Positions 25,434 to 35,034 of a DNA stretch of 64,000 bases are shown here, in pieces. A model generated the notes under the pieces. The model ran no database searches and was not told the DNA's origin. It saw only the letters and a program-made list of their open reading frames with translations. Each line of letters opens with the position of its first letter. Positions within the stretch are counted from its first letter, which is position 1. Source of the DNA: Stutzerimonas sp. S1 (GTDB lineage: Bacteria > Pseudomonadota > Gammaproteobacteria > Pseudomonadales > Pseudomonadaceae). The position numbers and the translations under genes are program-made. The stretch lies in NCBI RefSeq assembly GCF_025966695.1, contig NZ_JAOEIY010000003.1:310001-374000 (forward strand), written 5' to 3'.

Positions 25434-25870
25434 AGCGTGCCGACTCGCTATTCCCTGTCGCCTCAAGTCGTGTGCAGGACTTGCGCCTGCCTTCGTATCG
25501 TCGTGCGAGCACGGACGTGTTCGCATCGAGCTACGGATTGCAACCGGCGCAGCCAACCTGCGTGCAGCTGTCTTGCCTTGAGCATAAGCAGCTAGCGGCC
25601 GTTGCGATGTCCGTCGGCGACCTCGCCGCGAGCAACACAGTTGCGACAGACCATCGACGCCTGGAGCATATGCGGCTGGCAAAGGCGGAAGGCAAGACAA
25701 AAGGGGGCGGCACCCGGACGGTCGCAACGCCAGTCTGCACGAGGAGGAGGTGCGGCACGCGGCTGCGTCTTCGCCGTGCCGTATATGGCGTGCAAGGCGC
25801 ACTAATGCTGGCCTTTCTGCGTGCCTCACACGCCGGGCTTCGCCTCTGCTTGCTGAGGTCACCGTCATGA
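25430..25870 (+). CDS. Possible ORF between TraF and the relaxase, uncertain
   Basis: A 146-codon frame overlaps the TraF stop (ATGA) and reaches the relaxase start, the spacing of a real operon gene. The composition is odd: scattered Cys and Arg (VCTRRRCGTRLRLRRAVYGV), no recognisable fold. It may be a degenerate gene, or non-coding DNA holding oriT next to the relaxase gene. Confidence 0.3.
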   Translation: MKRADSLFPVASSRVQDLRLPSYRRASTDVFASSYGLQPAQPTCVQLSCLEHKQLAAVAMSVGDLAASNTVATDHRRLEHMRLAKAEGKTKGGGTRTVATPVCTRRRCGTRLRLRRAVYGVQGALMLAFLRASHAGLRLCLLRSPS

Positions 25871-27846
25871 CCGACCGCCGCGATGATGACTTTCGCCTTC
25901 GCCCTGGTGCGCCGAAGAGTCGCGATAAGGGCTTCGTTTCCAAGGTGCTCAGGCAGGTTGGCAAGGCTGGCGGAAAGTCGGCTGTACGCCGTCCGGCTTT
26001 GGCCAGTGGCAAGGGCCGGTACGCTGGTCAGCGGCCCGGCTCGCGGCTGGGGCGAGGGCAAACAGCAGCGCGCTTCGCAGGCGCCTCGCTCACACCGTTC
26101 TCACGCCGGGTGACCATCAAGACCCTGCTGGTCAACCAGCGCCAGGTTAGCCCGCAATCATTGGCCAAGCACCTGGGTTATATCGAGCGTGATGGCGCGG
26201 GCCGCGACGGCGAAGCAGGCCGAGCCTACGGACCACAGACGGATGAGGTTGATTTGGGCGCGTTCCGGGAGCGCTGTGCTGATGATCGCCATCACTTTCG
26301 CTTCATTGTCGCACCGGAGGACGGGGCTGAACTTGACGACTTGCGCACCTACACCCGACAGCTGATGGGACGTATGGAGGCTGACCTGGGTACGCGGTTG
26401 GACTGGGTGGCGGTAGACCACTGGAACACCGACAACCCGCATACACACCTCGTCGTTCGAGGACGCGATGACACCGGCAAGGACCTCATCATTGCCAGCG
26501 ACTACATCGCCCACGGCTTCCGCCGTCGGGCCGCCGAACTGGCCACCGAATGGCTCGGCCCCCGCACCGAGTTGGAACTTCAGCAATCCTTGCAACGTGA
26601 GGTGAACCAGGAGCGTTGGACGAGCCTGGATCGCACGTTGTGCCTGGAAGCCGGGCCTGAGCGGACGCTGCGAATCGAACGCTTTAACCAGCCGCCGCTG
26701 CAACGCCAGCGCCTGGCGCTGATTGGCCGTCTCCAGCGACTACAGCAAATGGGACTGGCTGAAGAGGTCCGGCCCGGGACATGGTCCATTCAGACCGACG
26801 CGCAGACAACCTTGCGCACCCTGGGTGAACGGGGCGACATCATTCGCACCCTGCAGCGTGCCATGAGCGGACGGTCGCGCGAGTTGGCCGTGTTCGCGCC
26901 AAAAGAGGACGGGGTTGCAGTCACAGGGCGGGTGGTCGCCAAAGGCTTATCCGATGAGCTCGGTGACCGAGGTTATCTGGTCGTCGATGGTCTGGATGGC
27001 AAAGCGCACTACGTCTCCCTCAGTGCGAGCGACGAACTGGCCAACTACCCGACCGGCTCGGTGGTGAGCGTACGCGGCTCGGCCAAGATACGGGAGACGG
27101 ACCGTACCATCGCCGCACTCGCGGGCGATGGTCTGTACCGTTGCGACCATCATCTGGCGATCACCAAGGGCCAGGCGAACGGTAACCGTGACCCACAGGA
27201 ACTCGTCGCAGCCCATGTGCGGCGACTCGAAGCGCTGCGTCGGGCGGGCATCGTTGAACGTTTGGCGGACGGACTGTGGAAAGTGCCGGCCGATCTACCC
27301 GAGCGCGGCCGCCAGTACGACGCCAAGCGCTTGGGTGGGGTGGTCATCCAGTTGAAATCCCATCTGCCGATTGAACGGCAAGCTCGCGTGATCGGTGCCA
27401 CCTGGCTCGATCAGCAACTGATCGGCGGCGAGCGAGGGCTGGGTGACCTCGGCTTTGCCGGTGAGGTGAAGCAGGCCTTGCACCAACGCGCCGATTTCCT
27501 CGTGGAGCAGGGGCTGGCCGAGCGTCAGGCTCAGCGCGTGGTTCTGTCGCGCAATCTCTTGGCGACGCTACGTAACCGGGAGCTCACCCGGGTAGCTGAG
27601 CAGGTCGCCACGGAAACTGGATTGACGTACCGGCCGCTGAAAGACGGCCAGCGCGTGGCCGGCCTCTATCGCCGTAGCGTCATGCTCGCCAGTGGCCGTT
27701 ACGCCCTGTTGGAGGATGCCAAGGCGTTCAGCTTGGTGCCGTGGAAACCTGTCATTGAGCCGCGCCTGGGTCAGCAGCTTGCCGCGACGGCACGGGGTAA
27801 TTCGGTTTCTTGGGAGCTTGGAAGGTCCCGCGGTGTTGGGATTTGA
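25867..27846 (+). CDS. Relaxase, MOBP/VirD2-like (DUF3363 family)
   Basis: 659 residues from the ATG at 25867 (the frame opens at 25750). A basic N-terminal tail (10-70) is followed by LVNQRQVSPQSLAKHLGYIE, RHHFRFIVAPED and the metal-binding triad DHWNTDNPHTHLVVRG, with H185, H192 and H194. The nicking tyrosine is probably in the 100-125 region. The long C-terminal half matches DUF3363 relaxases of Tn4371-like ICEs. The enzyme nicks oriT and stays bound to the transferred strand, which TraG then brings to the Trb channel. Confidence 0.9.
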   Translation: MTDRRDDDFRLRPGAPKSRDKGFVSKVLRQVGKAGGKSAVRRPALASGKGRYAGQRPGSRLGRGQTAARFAGASLTPFSRRVTIKTLLVNQRQVSPQSLAKHLGYIERDGAGRDGEAGRAYGPQTDEVDLGAFRERCADDRHHFRFIVAPEDGAELDDLRTYTRQLMGRMEADLGTRLDWVAVDHWNTDNPHTHLVVRGRDDTGKDLIIASDYIAHGFRRRAAELATEWLGPRTELELQQSLQREVNQERWTSLDRTLCLEAGPERTLRIERFNQPPLQRQRLALIGRLQRLQQMGLAEEVRPGTWSIQTDAQTTLRTLGERGDIIRTLQRAMSGRSRELAVFAPKEDGVAVTGRVVAKGLSDELGDRGYLVVDGLDGKAHYVSLSASDELANYPTGSVVSVRGSAKIRETDRTIAALAGDGLYRCDHHLAITKGQANGNRDPQELVAAHVRRLEALRRAGIVERLADGLWKVPADLPERGRQYDAKRLGGVVIQLKSHLPIERQARVIGATWLDQQLIGGERGLGDLGFAGEVKQALHQRADFLVEQGLAERQAQRVVLSRNLLATLRNRELTRVAEQVATETGLTYRPLKDGQRVAGLYRRSVMLASGRYALLEDAKAFSLVPWKPVIEPRLGQQLAATARGNSVSWELGRSRGVGI

Positions 27847-27978
27847 AGGCCTCGTCACGCTGTTCTGTCTGTCGGCTGCTCTCGGGCGACCTCCGCAACC
27901 GTCTATCTGGTCGCCTACGCACGCAGGCTAGCGGGCCTGCCCCTTTCGATTTTCAACCGCAACCCTGAGGAACGAGCC

Positions 27979-28239
27979 ATGAGAACCCTGACACCGATAC
28001 TCTGTGCACTGGCACTCACCGCCTGCGGCGAAACCGGGAAACCTGAGGCGCCGCTGCCGACAGTTGACGAGCTGGCCGCCGACCTTGCGCGGCTGGAAGA
28101 GCTGCGCCCGCAATGCAAGCTGGACCGCGCCAAGCTCGGTGATGCCTTGTGCAATCGAGTGGCCGAAGCAACGCGCCGGCGCTTCATCGGGGACGGAAGG
28201 GTGCCTTATACGCCGTCGAAAGAGGTGCCCAAATTCTAG
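27979..28239 (+). CDS. EexN-like entry-exclusion lipoprotein
   Basis: 86 residues with a lipoprotein signal: MRTLTPILCALALTACGETG, lipobox L-T-A-C with C16. The mature part (TVDELAADLARLEELRPQCK, then LCNRVAEATRRRFIGDGRVP) matches small EexN-type exclusion lipoproteins of ICEs. These prevent redundant import of the same element by neighbours. GAGGAACGAG precedes the start. A second lipoprotein, TrbK-like, is encoded in the trb operon. Confidence 0.8.
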   Translation: MRTLTPILCALALTACGETGKPEAPLPTVDELAADLARLEELRPQCKLDRAKLGDALCNRVAEATRRRFIGDGRVPYTPSKEVPKF

Positions 28240-28277
28240 GCGTTACCCCTCGCAAAATCTCCAACGGTCCCACCGAT

Positions 28278-28306
28278 ACGCCGCAACGCGTTCACGCTTG
28301 CGGCGT
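28278..28306 (+). repeat. Long hairpin between the EexN gene and traG
   Basis: ACGCCGCAA (28278-28286) pairs with TTGCGGCGT (28298-28306), with an inner GCG-TTCA-CGC stem and one bulged C, giving a 12-bp helix. It could be a terminator (TTTCG follows), an mRNA leader for traG, or an oriT inverted repeat. Confidence 0.55.
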
Positions 28307-28452
28307 TTCGTTGCCACTAGCCCAAGCCTTCATTGGTGCATTTTGGGCCACTGTTGTTCCGATAACGGTCTTTGACCGGCACCGGAACGGCACCGAAGCT
28401 CCCCCCAAGCAGCCAGCTCAAGCGTGCTGCATGCAAAAGGGGGAGCGCCGTC

Positions 28453-30450
28453 ATGCTCGGTACCAACGTACTGTTCGGACAAATTGCCGTTGTGTTCGGT
28501 GTCGTGATCGCCGGGGTGTGGAGCGCGACGCAATGGACGGCTGCTGCGCTGGGCTATCAGCCTCGTTTGGGTTTGCCGTGGTTCGAGCTTTTCGAAACGC
28601 CGATTTATCACCCCTGGCGACTGTTCGACTGGTGGTTTTTCTTCGGTGCCTATGCGCCGGAGGTGTTCGACATCGGCGGTACCATCGCCGGTGTAAGCGG
28701 CCTGGTCGCGGTGGGCGTCGCCATCGCCATGTCGATATGGCGCGCCCGCCAGTCGCGTCAGGTCACCACCTACGGCTCGGCGCGTTGGGCCGAACCTGAA
28801 GACATCCGTAAGGCGGGGCTCACCCGCCCGGCCGGTGTGCTTCTCGGGCTGCACGACGACCATTACCTGCGTCATGAGGGCCCTGAGCATGTTCTTGCCT
28901 TTGCACCGACTCGCTCGGGCAAAGGGGTCGGTCTGGTTGTTCCCACTTTGCTGAGTTGGCCTGCCTCGGCGGTGATCCATGACATCAAGGGGGAGAACTG
29001 GAACCTGACCGCCGGTTGGCGCGCACGGTTTTCGCACTGCCTGCTGTTCAATCCGACCGATTTGCTTTCGGCCGCCTATAACCCGCTGCTGGAGGTGCGC
29101 CAGGGTGCGCACGAGGTCCGCGATGTGCAGAACATCGCCGATATTCTGGTCGATCCGGAAGGCGCGCTGGAGCGGCGCAATCACTGGGAGAAGACCTCCC
29201 ATGCGCTGCTGGTCGGCGCCATCCTACACGTGCTGTATGCCGGTGAGGACAAGACCTTACGTGGCGTCGCCAACTTCCTGAGCGACCCGCAATGCCCTTT
29301 CGAGGTGACGCTGCACCGGATGATGACGACGCGGCACTTGGGTGACGAGACCCACCCAGTGGTGGCGTCTGCTGCCCGTGAAGTGCTCAACAAGAGCGAG
29401 AACGAACGCTCGGGTGTGTTGAGCACCGCCATGTCGTTCCTTGGACTGTACCGCGATCCTACGGTGGCCCAGGTAACCTCACGCTGCGACTGGCGCATTG
29501 CCGATCTGATTGCTGCCGAACACCCGGTTTCGCTGTACTTGGTGGTGCCTCCTTCAGACATCAGCCGCACCAAGCCGCTGATCCGCCTGATCCTCAACCA
29601 GATCGGTCGACGCCTCACCGAATCGCTCGACGGCAGCGACGGAGTACAGCGGCGTCACACGCTGCTGCTGATGCTCGATGAGTTCCCTGCGCTGGGCCGG
29701 CTGGACTTTTTCGAGTCGGCGCTGGCCTTCATGGCAGGCTACGGTTTGCGCGCCTTCCTGATCTCGCAGTCGCTCAACCAGATCGACAAGGCCTACGGGC
29801 AGAACCACTCGATCCTCGACAACTGCCATGTGCGCGTGACCTTCGCCACCAATGACGAGCGCACCGCCAAGCGCATTTCCGAGACGCTGGGTACCGCAAC
29901 GGAGCTGCGTGCACAGCGCAACTACGCGGGCCATCGGCTGGCGCCGTGGCTGGGGCATCTGATGGTCTCGCGCCAGGAAACGGCCCGGCCACTGCTGACG
30001 CCTGGCGAGGTGATGCAACTGCCACCGGACGAGGCCGTGGTGATGGTCGCCAGCGTCGCACCAATCAAGGCTCGAAAGCTGCGCTACTACAACGATGCCA
30101 ACTTCAAGCAGCGTGTGTTGCCTCCACCGGTCCTCGTGGCGGGGCATTACGCCGACGTGCCGCCAGGGCGCGAAGACGACTGGACCAACCTGGCATCGCC
30201 CGTAGCCTCTGTGCCATCGGAAGGTGGCGACAGCCTAGCATTCGGCTTCGCCGATGAGGGAGGTTCGCAGCGACAGGCCGAACTGTCCGCACCCGTTACC
30301 TACGATCCCGAGCAGGTGCCTGTCGGAAACGATTTATCTCTGCTCGATGACGACGACGCGCCGCCCGTTCTGCCTCGCCAGTTTGATCCCGCCATGCAAC
30401 GTGTCGCTCGGCAGGCTGCACTCGACCCCGACGACGGTATCCAGCTATGA
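28453..30450 (+). CDS. traG: Type IV coupling protein TraG/VirD4
   Basis: 665 residues from the ATG at 28453 (a longer frame from 28372 lacks a ribosome site). Two N-terminal membrane spans (FGQIAVVFGVVIAGVW; IGGTIAGVSGLVAVGVAIAM) anchor the ATPase domain, which has Walker A APTRSGKGVGLVVPTLL and Walker B LLLMLDEFPALGRLDFFE. It links the relaxase-DNA complex to the TrbB-I secretion channel. Its stop overlaps the next start (ATGA). Confidence 0.95.
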   Translation: MLGTNVLFGQIAVVFGVVIAGVWSATQWTAAALGYQPRLGLPWFELFETPIYHPWRLFDWWFFFGAYAPEVFDIGGTIAGVSGLVAVGVAIAMSIWRARQSRQVTTYGSARWAEPEDIRKAGLTRPAGVLLGLHDDHYLRHEGPEHVLAFAPTRSGKGVGLVVPTLLSWPASAVIHDIKGENWNLTAGWRARFSHCLLFNPTDLLSAAYNPLLEVRQGAHEVRDVQNIADILVDPEGALERRNHWEKTSHALLVGAILHVLYAGEDKTLRGVANFLSDPQCPFEVTLHRMMTTRHLGDETHPVVASAAREVLNKSENERSGVLSTAMSFLGLYRDPTVAQVTSRCDWRIADLIAAEHPVSLYLVVPPSDISRTKPLIRLILNQIGRRLTESLDGSDGVQRRHTLLLMLDEFPALGRLDFFESALAFMAGYGLRAFLISQSLNQIDKAYGQNHSILDNCHVRVTFATNDERTAKRISETLGTATELRAQRNYAGHRLAPWLGHLMVSRQETARPLLTPGEVMQLPPDEAVVMVASVAPIKARKLRYYNDANFKQRVLPPPVLVAGHYADVPPGREDDWTNLASPVASVPSEGGDSLAFGFADEGGSQRQAELSAPVTYDPEQVPVGNDLSLLDDDDAPPVLPRQFDPAMQRVARQAALDPDDGIQL

Positions 30451-30905
30451 GCCAGTACCGCCTCAACCTGTTCATCCAACCTGAACATGCTCGACGACTG
30501 GACGAACTCGCCGCTAAGAAGGGTGTTTCCAAATCTTCCATCGTCGCCGCAGCGCTGGCGTCCTGGCTGTCGCCCGAAGCCGGAGACCAGCGCGAAGCCG
30601 CCATCGCCAAGCGACTGGATCGCCTGTCACGGCAGTTCGAGCGTCTCGAACGCGACCAGGCCATCGAGATCGAGACGCTGGCCTTGTTTGTGCGCTACTT
30701 CCTGACCGTCAGCACACCCGTGCCGGAGGCGCATCAAGAGGCAGCCAAAGCGCAGGGCAAGGCGCGCTTCGAGCAGTTCGTCGAGCAGCTCGGTCGCCAC
30801 CTCTTGCGTGGCCGCAGTCTGGTGCGCGACGTAGTGGAGGAGCTCTACCCGGAGGGACGGCACTTGGATAGCGCGGCGGACGAACCACGGGAGCGAGGCC
30901 GATGA
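30447..30905 (+). CDS. CopG-type ribbon-helix-helix protein of the trb operon
   Basis: 152 residues, overlapping traG and trbB by 4 nt each. The N terminus (YRLNLFIQPEHARRLDELAA, then KGVSKSSIVAAALASWLS) is a ribbon-helix-helix domain. A coiled-coil-like helix follows (AIAKRLDRLSRQFERLERDQ) and a longer C-terminal helical part. A gene of this kind is constant between traG and trbB in Tn4371-like elements and is thought to regulate transfer-gene expression. Confidence 0.88.
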   Translation: MSQYRLNLFIQPEHARRLDELAAKKGVSKSSIVAAALASWLSPEAGDQREAAIAKRLDRLSRQFERLERDQAIEIETLALFVRYFLTVSTPVPEAHQEAAKAQGKARFEQFVEQLGRHLLRGRSLVRDVVEELYPEGRHLDSAADEPRERGR

Positions 30906-31930
30906 GTGCTGCTGGCCAAGCCACTCAGGCTGTCTCGCTGGACCGGCGTATCGCCATGCTTCGCACCGCGATGGGTCCGGTCATCGCAGCTGCCCTTGAA
31001 GACCCCGATGTCGTCGAGGTCATGCTCAACCCTGACCGGACGCTGTGGGTGGACCGGCTGTCGTCAGGGCGCGCGCCGCTCGGCGCGGAGCTCTCCGAAG
31101 CGGATGGTGAGCGCATCATCCGGTTGGTCGCCGCGCATGTCGGCGTGGAGGTGCATCGCGGCAAACCGCTGCTGAGCGCCGAGCTGCCGGAAACCGGCGA
31201 GCGCTTTGAGGGCATCTTGCCGCCCGCGGCACCGGGTCCCGCCTTCGCGTTACGCAAGCGGGCCGTGGGCGTCATCCCACTGGAGCGTTACGTGACAGAC
31301 GGGATGATGACCGCAGCCCAAGCCGCCTGGCTGCGCGAGATCGTGCGTGAACGGCAAAACATCCTGATCGCCGGCGGCACCAGTACCGGTAAAACCACGC
31401 TGGCCAATGCGCTGCTCGCCGAGATTGCCTGCACTGGCGATCGGGTGCTGGTGCTTGAAGACACCATCGAACTGCAGTGTGCCGCCCGCGACCACGTACC
31501 GCTTCGCACCCGTGCAGGCGTGGTGTCCATGCGCGAACTGGTGCGCACGACGATGCGGCTGCGTCCCGATCGCGTGGTGGTGGGAGAGGTGCGCGGTGGG
31601 GAGGCGCTGGACCTCGTCAAGGTTTGGGGCACCGGTCATCCGGGCGGCATCGCCACCATCCATGCCAGCTCCGCTCAGGGCGCACTGCTGCGATTGGAAC
31701 AGTTGGTGCTGGAGGTCGCGGTAAATCCGCCTCGAGCGTTGATCGCCGAGGCGGTCAACGTGGTGATCGTCATCGCAGGGCGCGGCCGGCTTCGCCGAAT
31801 CCAGAGCATCGCCCGCGTGGTCGGTTACGACGGCGCGGGTTATCACCTGGCGGACGCGCAGCACGCCTCTAATGCCGTCCCAAACGCTTCTGCTTCGTTA
31901 CCCTCAACCACGCCTGGAGAACTGCCATGA
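30902..31930 (+). CDS. trbB: Conjugal transfer ATPase TrbB (VirB11-like)
   Basis: 342 residues. VVEVMLNPDRTLWVDRL opens the N-terminal domain; the ATPase has Walker A GGTSTGKTTLAN, the Asp/Glu box VLVLEDTIELQ, RLRPDRVVVGEVRGGEALD and the His box GTGHPGGIATIHAS. TrbB forms a hexameric motor at the cytoplasmic base of the mating-pair channel. It overlaps both neighbours (ATGA). Full length. Confidence 0.95.
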   Translation: MSAAGQATQAVSLDRRIAMLRTAMGPVIAAALEDPDVVEVMLNPDRTLWVDRLSSGRAPLGAELSEADGERIIRLVAAHVGVEVHRGKPLLSAELPETGERFEGILPPAAPGPAFALRKRAVGVIPLERYVTDGMMTAAQAAWLREIVRERQNILIAGGTSTGKTTLANALLAEIACTGDRVLVLEDTIELQCAARDHVPLRTRAGVVSMRELVRTTMRLRPDRVVVGEVRGGEALDLVKVWGTGHPGGIATIHASSAQGALLRLEQLVLEVAVNPPRALIAEAVNVVIVIAGRGRLRRIQSIARVVGYDGAGYHLADAQHASNAVPNASASLPSTTPGELP

Positions 31931-32310
31931 AAGCCGCGTATGCCCCTGTTTCCCGCCCGGTCGCCAACCTGAGGTTGGGCCTGACGCACTTGCGTCGCCT
32001 GGCTGCGTCTGTCGACAGCGGCCTGTTGCTCGCAGCCATCATGCTGACGACCGTCGGTACGGCGAGGGCGGCCGGCTCCTCGATGCCTTGGGAAGGTCCG
32101 CTCGAATCCATTCTCGAATCGATCCAGGGACCGGTCGCGCGCATCGTGGCGGTGATCATCATCATCGCCACAGGCCTCGCGCTGGCATTCGGTGACACCT
32201 CGGGTGGTTTCCGCAAGCTGATCCAGATTGTGTTCGGCCTGAGTATTGCCTTCGCCGCGTCGTCGTTTTTCCTGACGTTTTTCAGCTTCGCTGGCGGAGC
32301 GGTTGTATGA
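31927..32310 (+). CDS. trbC: TrbC pilin precursor (VirB2-like)
   Basis: 127 residues. A long signal region ends near GTARAAGSSMPWEG, followed by two hydrophobic segments (VARIVAVIIIIATGLALAFG; LIQIVFGLSIAFAASSFFLT), the standard layout of the prepilin cleaved and cyclised by TraF. It forms the conjugative pilus. Overlaps trbB and trbD. Confidence 0.92.
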   Translation: MKAAYAPVSRPVANLRLGLTHLRRLAASVDSGLLLAAIMLTTVGTARAAGSSMPWEGPLESILESIQGPVARIVAVIIIIATGLALAFGDTSGGFRKLIQIVFGLSIAFAASSFFLTFFSFAGGAVV

Positions 32311-32576
32311 GCGCCGAAGTCGACTTGCCGGGCTTCGAGGTGCCGCTGCACCGAGCACTGACTGAGCCGATCCTGCTGGGTGGGGCGCCGCGGACCGTGG
32401 CCATTGCCAACGGTACGCTGGCGGTGGCCGTCGGGCTGGGTTTGCAGCTCTGGCTGCCGGGGCTGGTGCTGTGGCTGATTGGCCACGCGCTGGGGGTCTG
32501 GGGCGCGCGCGTCGATCCACAGTTCATGCAGGTGTTTGCCCGGCATCTCAAGCACAAGCCGCTGCTGGACGTGTGA
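32307..32576 (+). CDS. trbD: TrbD (VirB3-like) membrane protein
   Basis: 89 residues. FEVPLHRALTEPILLGGAPR is the conserved VirB3/TrbD opening, followed by two adjoining membrane segments (TVAIANGTLAVAVGLGLQLW; GLVLWLIGHALGVWGAR). VirB3-like proteins sit beside the VirB4 ATPase in the inner membrane. Overlaps trbC by 4 nt; trbE starts 16 nt after. Confidence 0.92.
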   Translation: MSAEVDLPGFEVPLHRALTEPILLGGAPRTVAIANGTLAVAVGLGLQLWLPGLVLWLIGHALGVWGARVDPQFMQVFARHLKHKPLLDV

Positions 32577-32592
32577 AAGGGAAGGCGCTGCA

Positions 32593-35034
32593 ATGCTAAA
32601 TCTCACCGAATACCGTCAACGCCCAGCGCTGCTCGCCGACTGGCTGCCCTGGGCCGGGCTGGTTGCGCCCGGCGTCGTGCTGAACAAGGACGGTTCTTTC
32701 CAGCGCACGGCACGCTTTCGCGGCCCTGATCTCGACAGCGCGACGCAGAGCGAGCTGGTCGCCACCACGGCGCGGCTGAACAACGCATTGCGCCGGCTCG
32801 GCACCGGCTGGGCGATGTTCGTCGAAGCCGAGCGTTGTCCGGCGGCAAGTTATCCGCACTCCGACTTCCCCGAGCCGTTGTCGTGGCTGGTGGACGAGGA
32901 GCGCCGCGCGGCGTTCGAAGAAGGTGGCAACCACTTCGAGAGCTGCTACCACCTCACGCTGCAGTACCTGCCTCCAGAAGAGTCGCGTGCCCGCGCTGCC
33001 AAGCTGATCTATGAAAACACCTCGACGGCCGGCGTGGACTGGCGCGAGCGCCTCACGGCTTTCATTGCCGAGACTGAGCGCATTTTCGACCTGCTCGCGG
33101 GCGTGATGCCGGAGATCGGCTGGTTGGATGATGGTGAGACGCTGAGCTACCTGCATACGACCGTCTCGACACGGCGTCATCGCGTCGGGGTTCCGGAGGT
33201 TCCGTTCCACCTCGACATGCTGCTGACGGACGTGCCACTACTAGGTGGCTTGGCGCCGATGCTGGGCGATGAGCACCTGCGTGTGACTACGCTGCGTGGG
33301 TTCCCGACCTCAACTTGGCCGGGGATCCTCGATGACCTCAACCGGCTGGGCTTTGCCTATCGCTGGAGTACACGCTTTGTATGTCTCGACAAGGACGAGG
33401 CGGAAGGGGAGCTGGGTCGCCTGCGTCGCCAATGGTTCGCCAAACGCAAGAGCGTGCTGGCGCTGCTGCGCGAGACCCTATTCCAGCAGGAGAGCCCATT
33501 GCTCAACACCGACGCCAGTAATAAAGCGGCGGATGCGGACGCTGCCCTCCAGGCGTTGGGCAGTGATCAGGTTGCCTTTGGCTACCTGACTTCCACCGTG
33601 ACGGTGCTCGATGCAGACGCCGACCTGGCCGACGAGAAGCTTCGCAGGGTGGAGCGCGTCATACAGGGACGAGGCTTCGTCACCATTGCAGAAAGCCTCA
33701 ACTCAGTGGAAGCGTGGCTTTCGTCCATCCCGGGCAACGCCTACGCCAACGTGCGTCAGCCGGTTGTGTCGACGTTGAACCTCGCGCACCTGATGCCCTT
33801 GTCCGCCGTATGGGCCGGACCGGAGCGCAACGCCCACCTCGACGGGCCACCCCTGATCGTGACCCGTACCGAGGGTGCGACGCCGTTCAGGCTCGTGACA
33901 CATGTCGGCGATGTTGGCCATACGCTGGTCGTCGGTCCGACCGGCATGGGCAAGTCGGTTTTACTCGCCACACTGGCGATGCAGTTCCGTCGCTACAAGG
34001 GTTCACGGATTTTTGCCTTCGACATGGGGCGCTCGATGCGAGCGACCGTGCTGGGTCTGGGCGGCGAACACTACGACTTGGGCGGTAATGGCGCGATCGC
34101 CTTCCAACCGCTCGCACGTGTCAACGAGGAGGGCAGTCGTAGCCGGGCTGCTGAGTGGGTCGAAGGGCGTCTGCTTCAAGAAGGAGTGGCCGTCGGCCCC
34201 GATGAAAAGGTGGCTATCTGGTCAGCGCTCGGCAGCCTCGGGGGGGCTCCTGTCGAACAGCGCACTCTCACCGGTCTGTCGCTGCTACTGCAGTCAAACA
34301 CGCTACGCCAGGCGTTGGCGCCTTATGTGCTCGGTGGCGCGCACGGCAAGCTGCTCGATTCCGACCTCGACTACCTAAGTACGGCCGATGTGCAGTGCTT
34401 CGAAATGGAGGAGCTGATGCCTAGCAAGGCCGCGGTTCTGGCCGTGCTGGGCTACCTGTTCGCGCGTTTGGAGGAACGCTTCGATGGCGCGCCGACGCTG
34501 CTGATCCTCGATGAGTCCTGGCTGTTCCTCGACGACCCGATCTTCTCCGCGCGCATCCGCCAGTGGCTCAAGACCCTGCGCAAGAAGAATGTCAGCGTCA
34601 TTTTCGCCACCCAGTCTCTGGCCGACATCAAGGATTCAAGCATCGCCCCGGCGATCATCGAGAGCTGTGCGAGCCGCATTTTTCTGCCCAATTCGCAGGC
34701 AACCGAGCCACAGATTCGCAGCATCTATGAAGGCTTCGGCCTAAATGCACGGCAGATCGAGATCGTCGCTAATGCTCAGCCCAAGCGCGATTACTACTAC
34801 CAGTCCCGTGCAGGCAATCGCCTGTTCGACCTCGATCTTGGGCCGGTTGCGCTTGCGTTTGCCGGCGCCTCGTCGCCACAGGACCAGCAAGCAATCGATC
34901 AGATGCTTCGCGACGCCAGCCTGCCAGGGTTCGTCGGCGCCTGGCTGCGTCATCGCGGCCTCGACTGGGCGGCTGACTTGCTGCCATCTGCACCACCGCC
35001 GGCTGTTTCTACCGAACCGGAGGAGGACGCTTGA
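32593..35034 (+). CDS. trbE: TrbE transfer ATPase (VirB4-like)
   Basis: 813 residues from the ATG at 32593 (AGGGAAGG upstream). MLNLTEYRQRPALLADWLPW is the usual TrbE start. The C-terminal motor has Walker A VGPTGMGKSVLLATLA and Walker B PTLLILDESWLFLDDP. This is the largest channel ATPase and powers pilus assembly and substrate transfer. Full length; its stop shares a base with the trbJ start. Confidence 0.96.
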   Translation: MLNLTEYRQRPALLADWLPWAGLVAPGVVLNKDGSFQRTARFRGPDLDSATQSELVATTARLNNALRRLGTGWAMFVEAERCPAASYPHSDFPEPLSWLVDEERRAAFEEGGNHFESCYHLTLQYLPPEESRARAAKLIYENTSTAGVDWRERLTAFIAETERIFDLLAGVMPEIGWLDDGETLSYLHTTVSTRRHRVGVPEVPFHLDMLLTDVPLLGGLAPMLGDEHLRVTTLRGFPTSTWPGILDDLNRLGFAYRWSTRFVCLDKDEAEGELGRLRRQWFAKRKSVLALLRETLFQQESPLLNTDASNKAADADAALQALGSDQVAFGYLTSTVTVLDADADLADEKLRRVERVIQGRGFVTIAESLNSVEAWLSSIPGNAYANVRQPVVSTLNLAHLMPLSAVWAGPERNAHLDGPPLIVTRTEGATPFRLVTHVGDVGHTLVVGPTGMGKSVLLATLAMQFRRYKGSRIFAFDMGRSMRATVLGLGGEHYDLGGNGAIAFQPLARVNEEGSRSRAAEWVEGRLLQEGVAVGPDEKVAIWSALGSLGGAPVEQRTLTGLSLLLQSNTLRQALAPYVLGGAHGKLLDSDLDYLSTADVQCFEMEELMPSKAAVLAVLGYLFARLEERFDGAPTLLILDESWLFLDDPIFSARIRQWLKTLRKKNVSVIFATQSLADIKDSSIAPAIIESCASRIFLPNSQATEPQIRSIYEGFGLNARQIEIVANAQPKRDYYYQSRAGNRLFDLDLGPVALAFAGASSPQDQQAIDQMLRDASLPGFVGAWLRHRGLDWAADLLPSAPPPAVSTEPEEDA

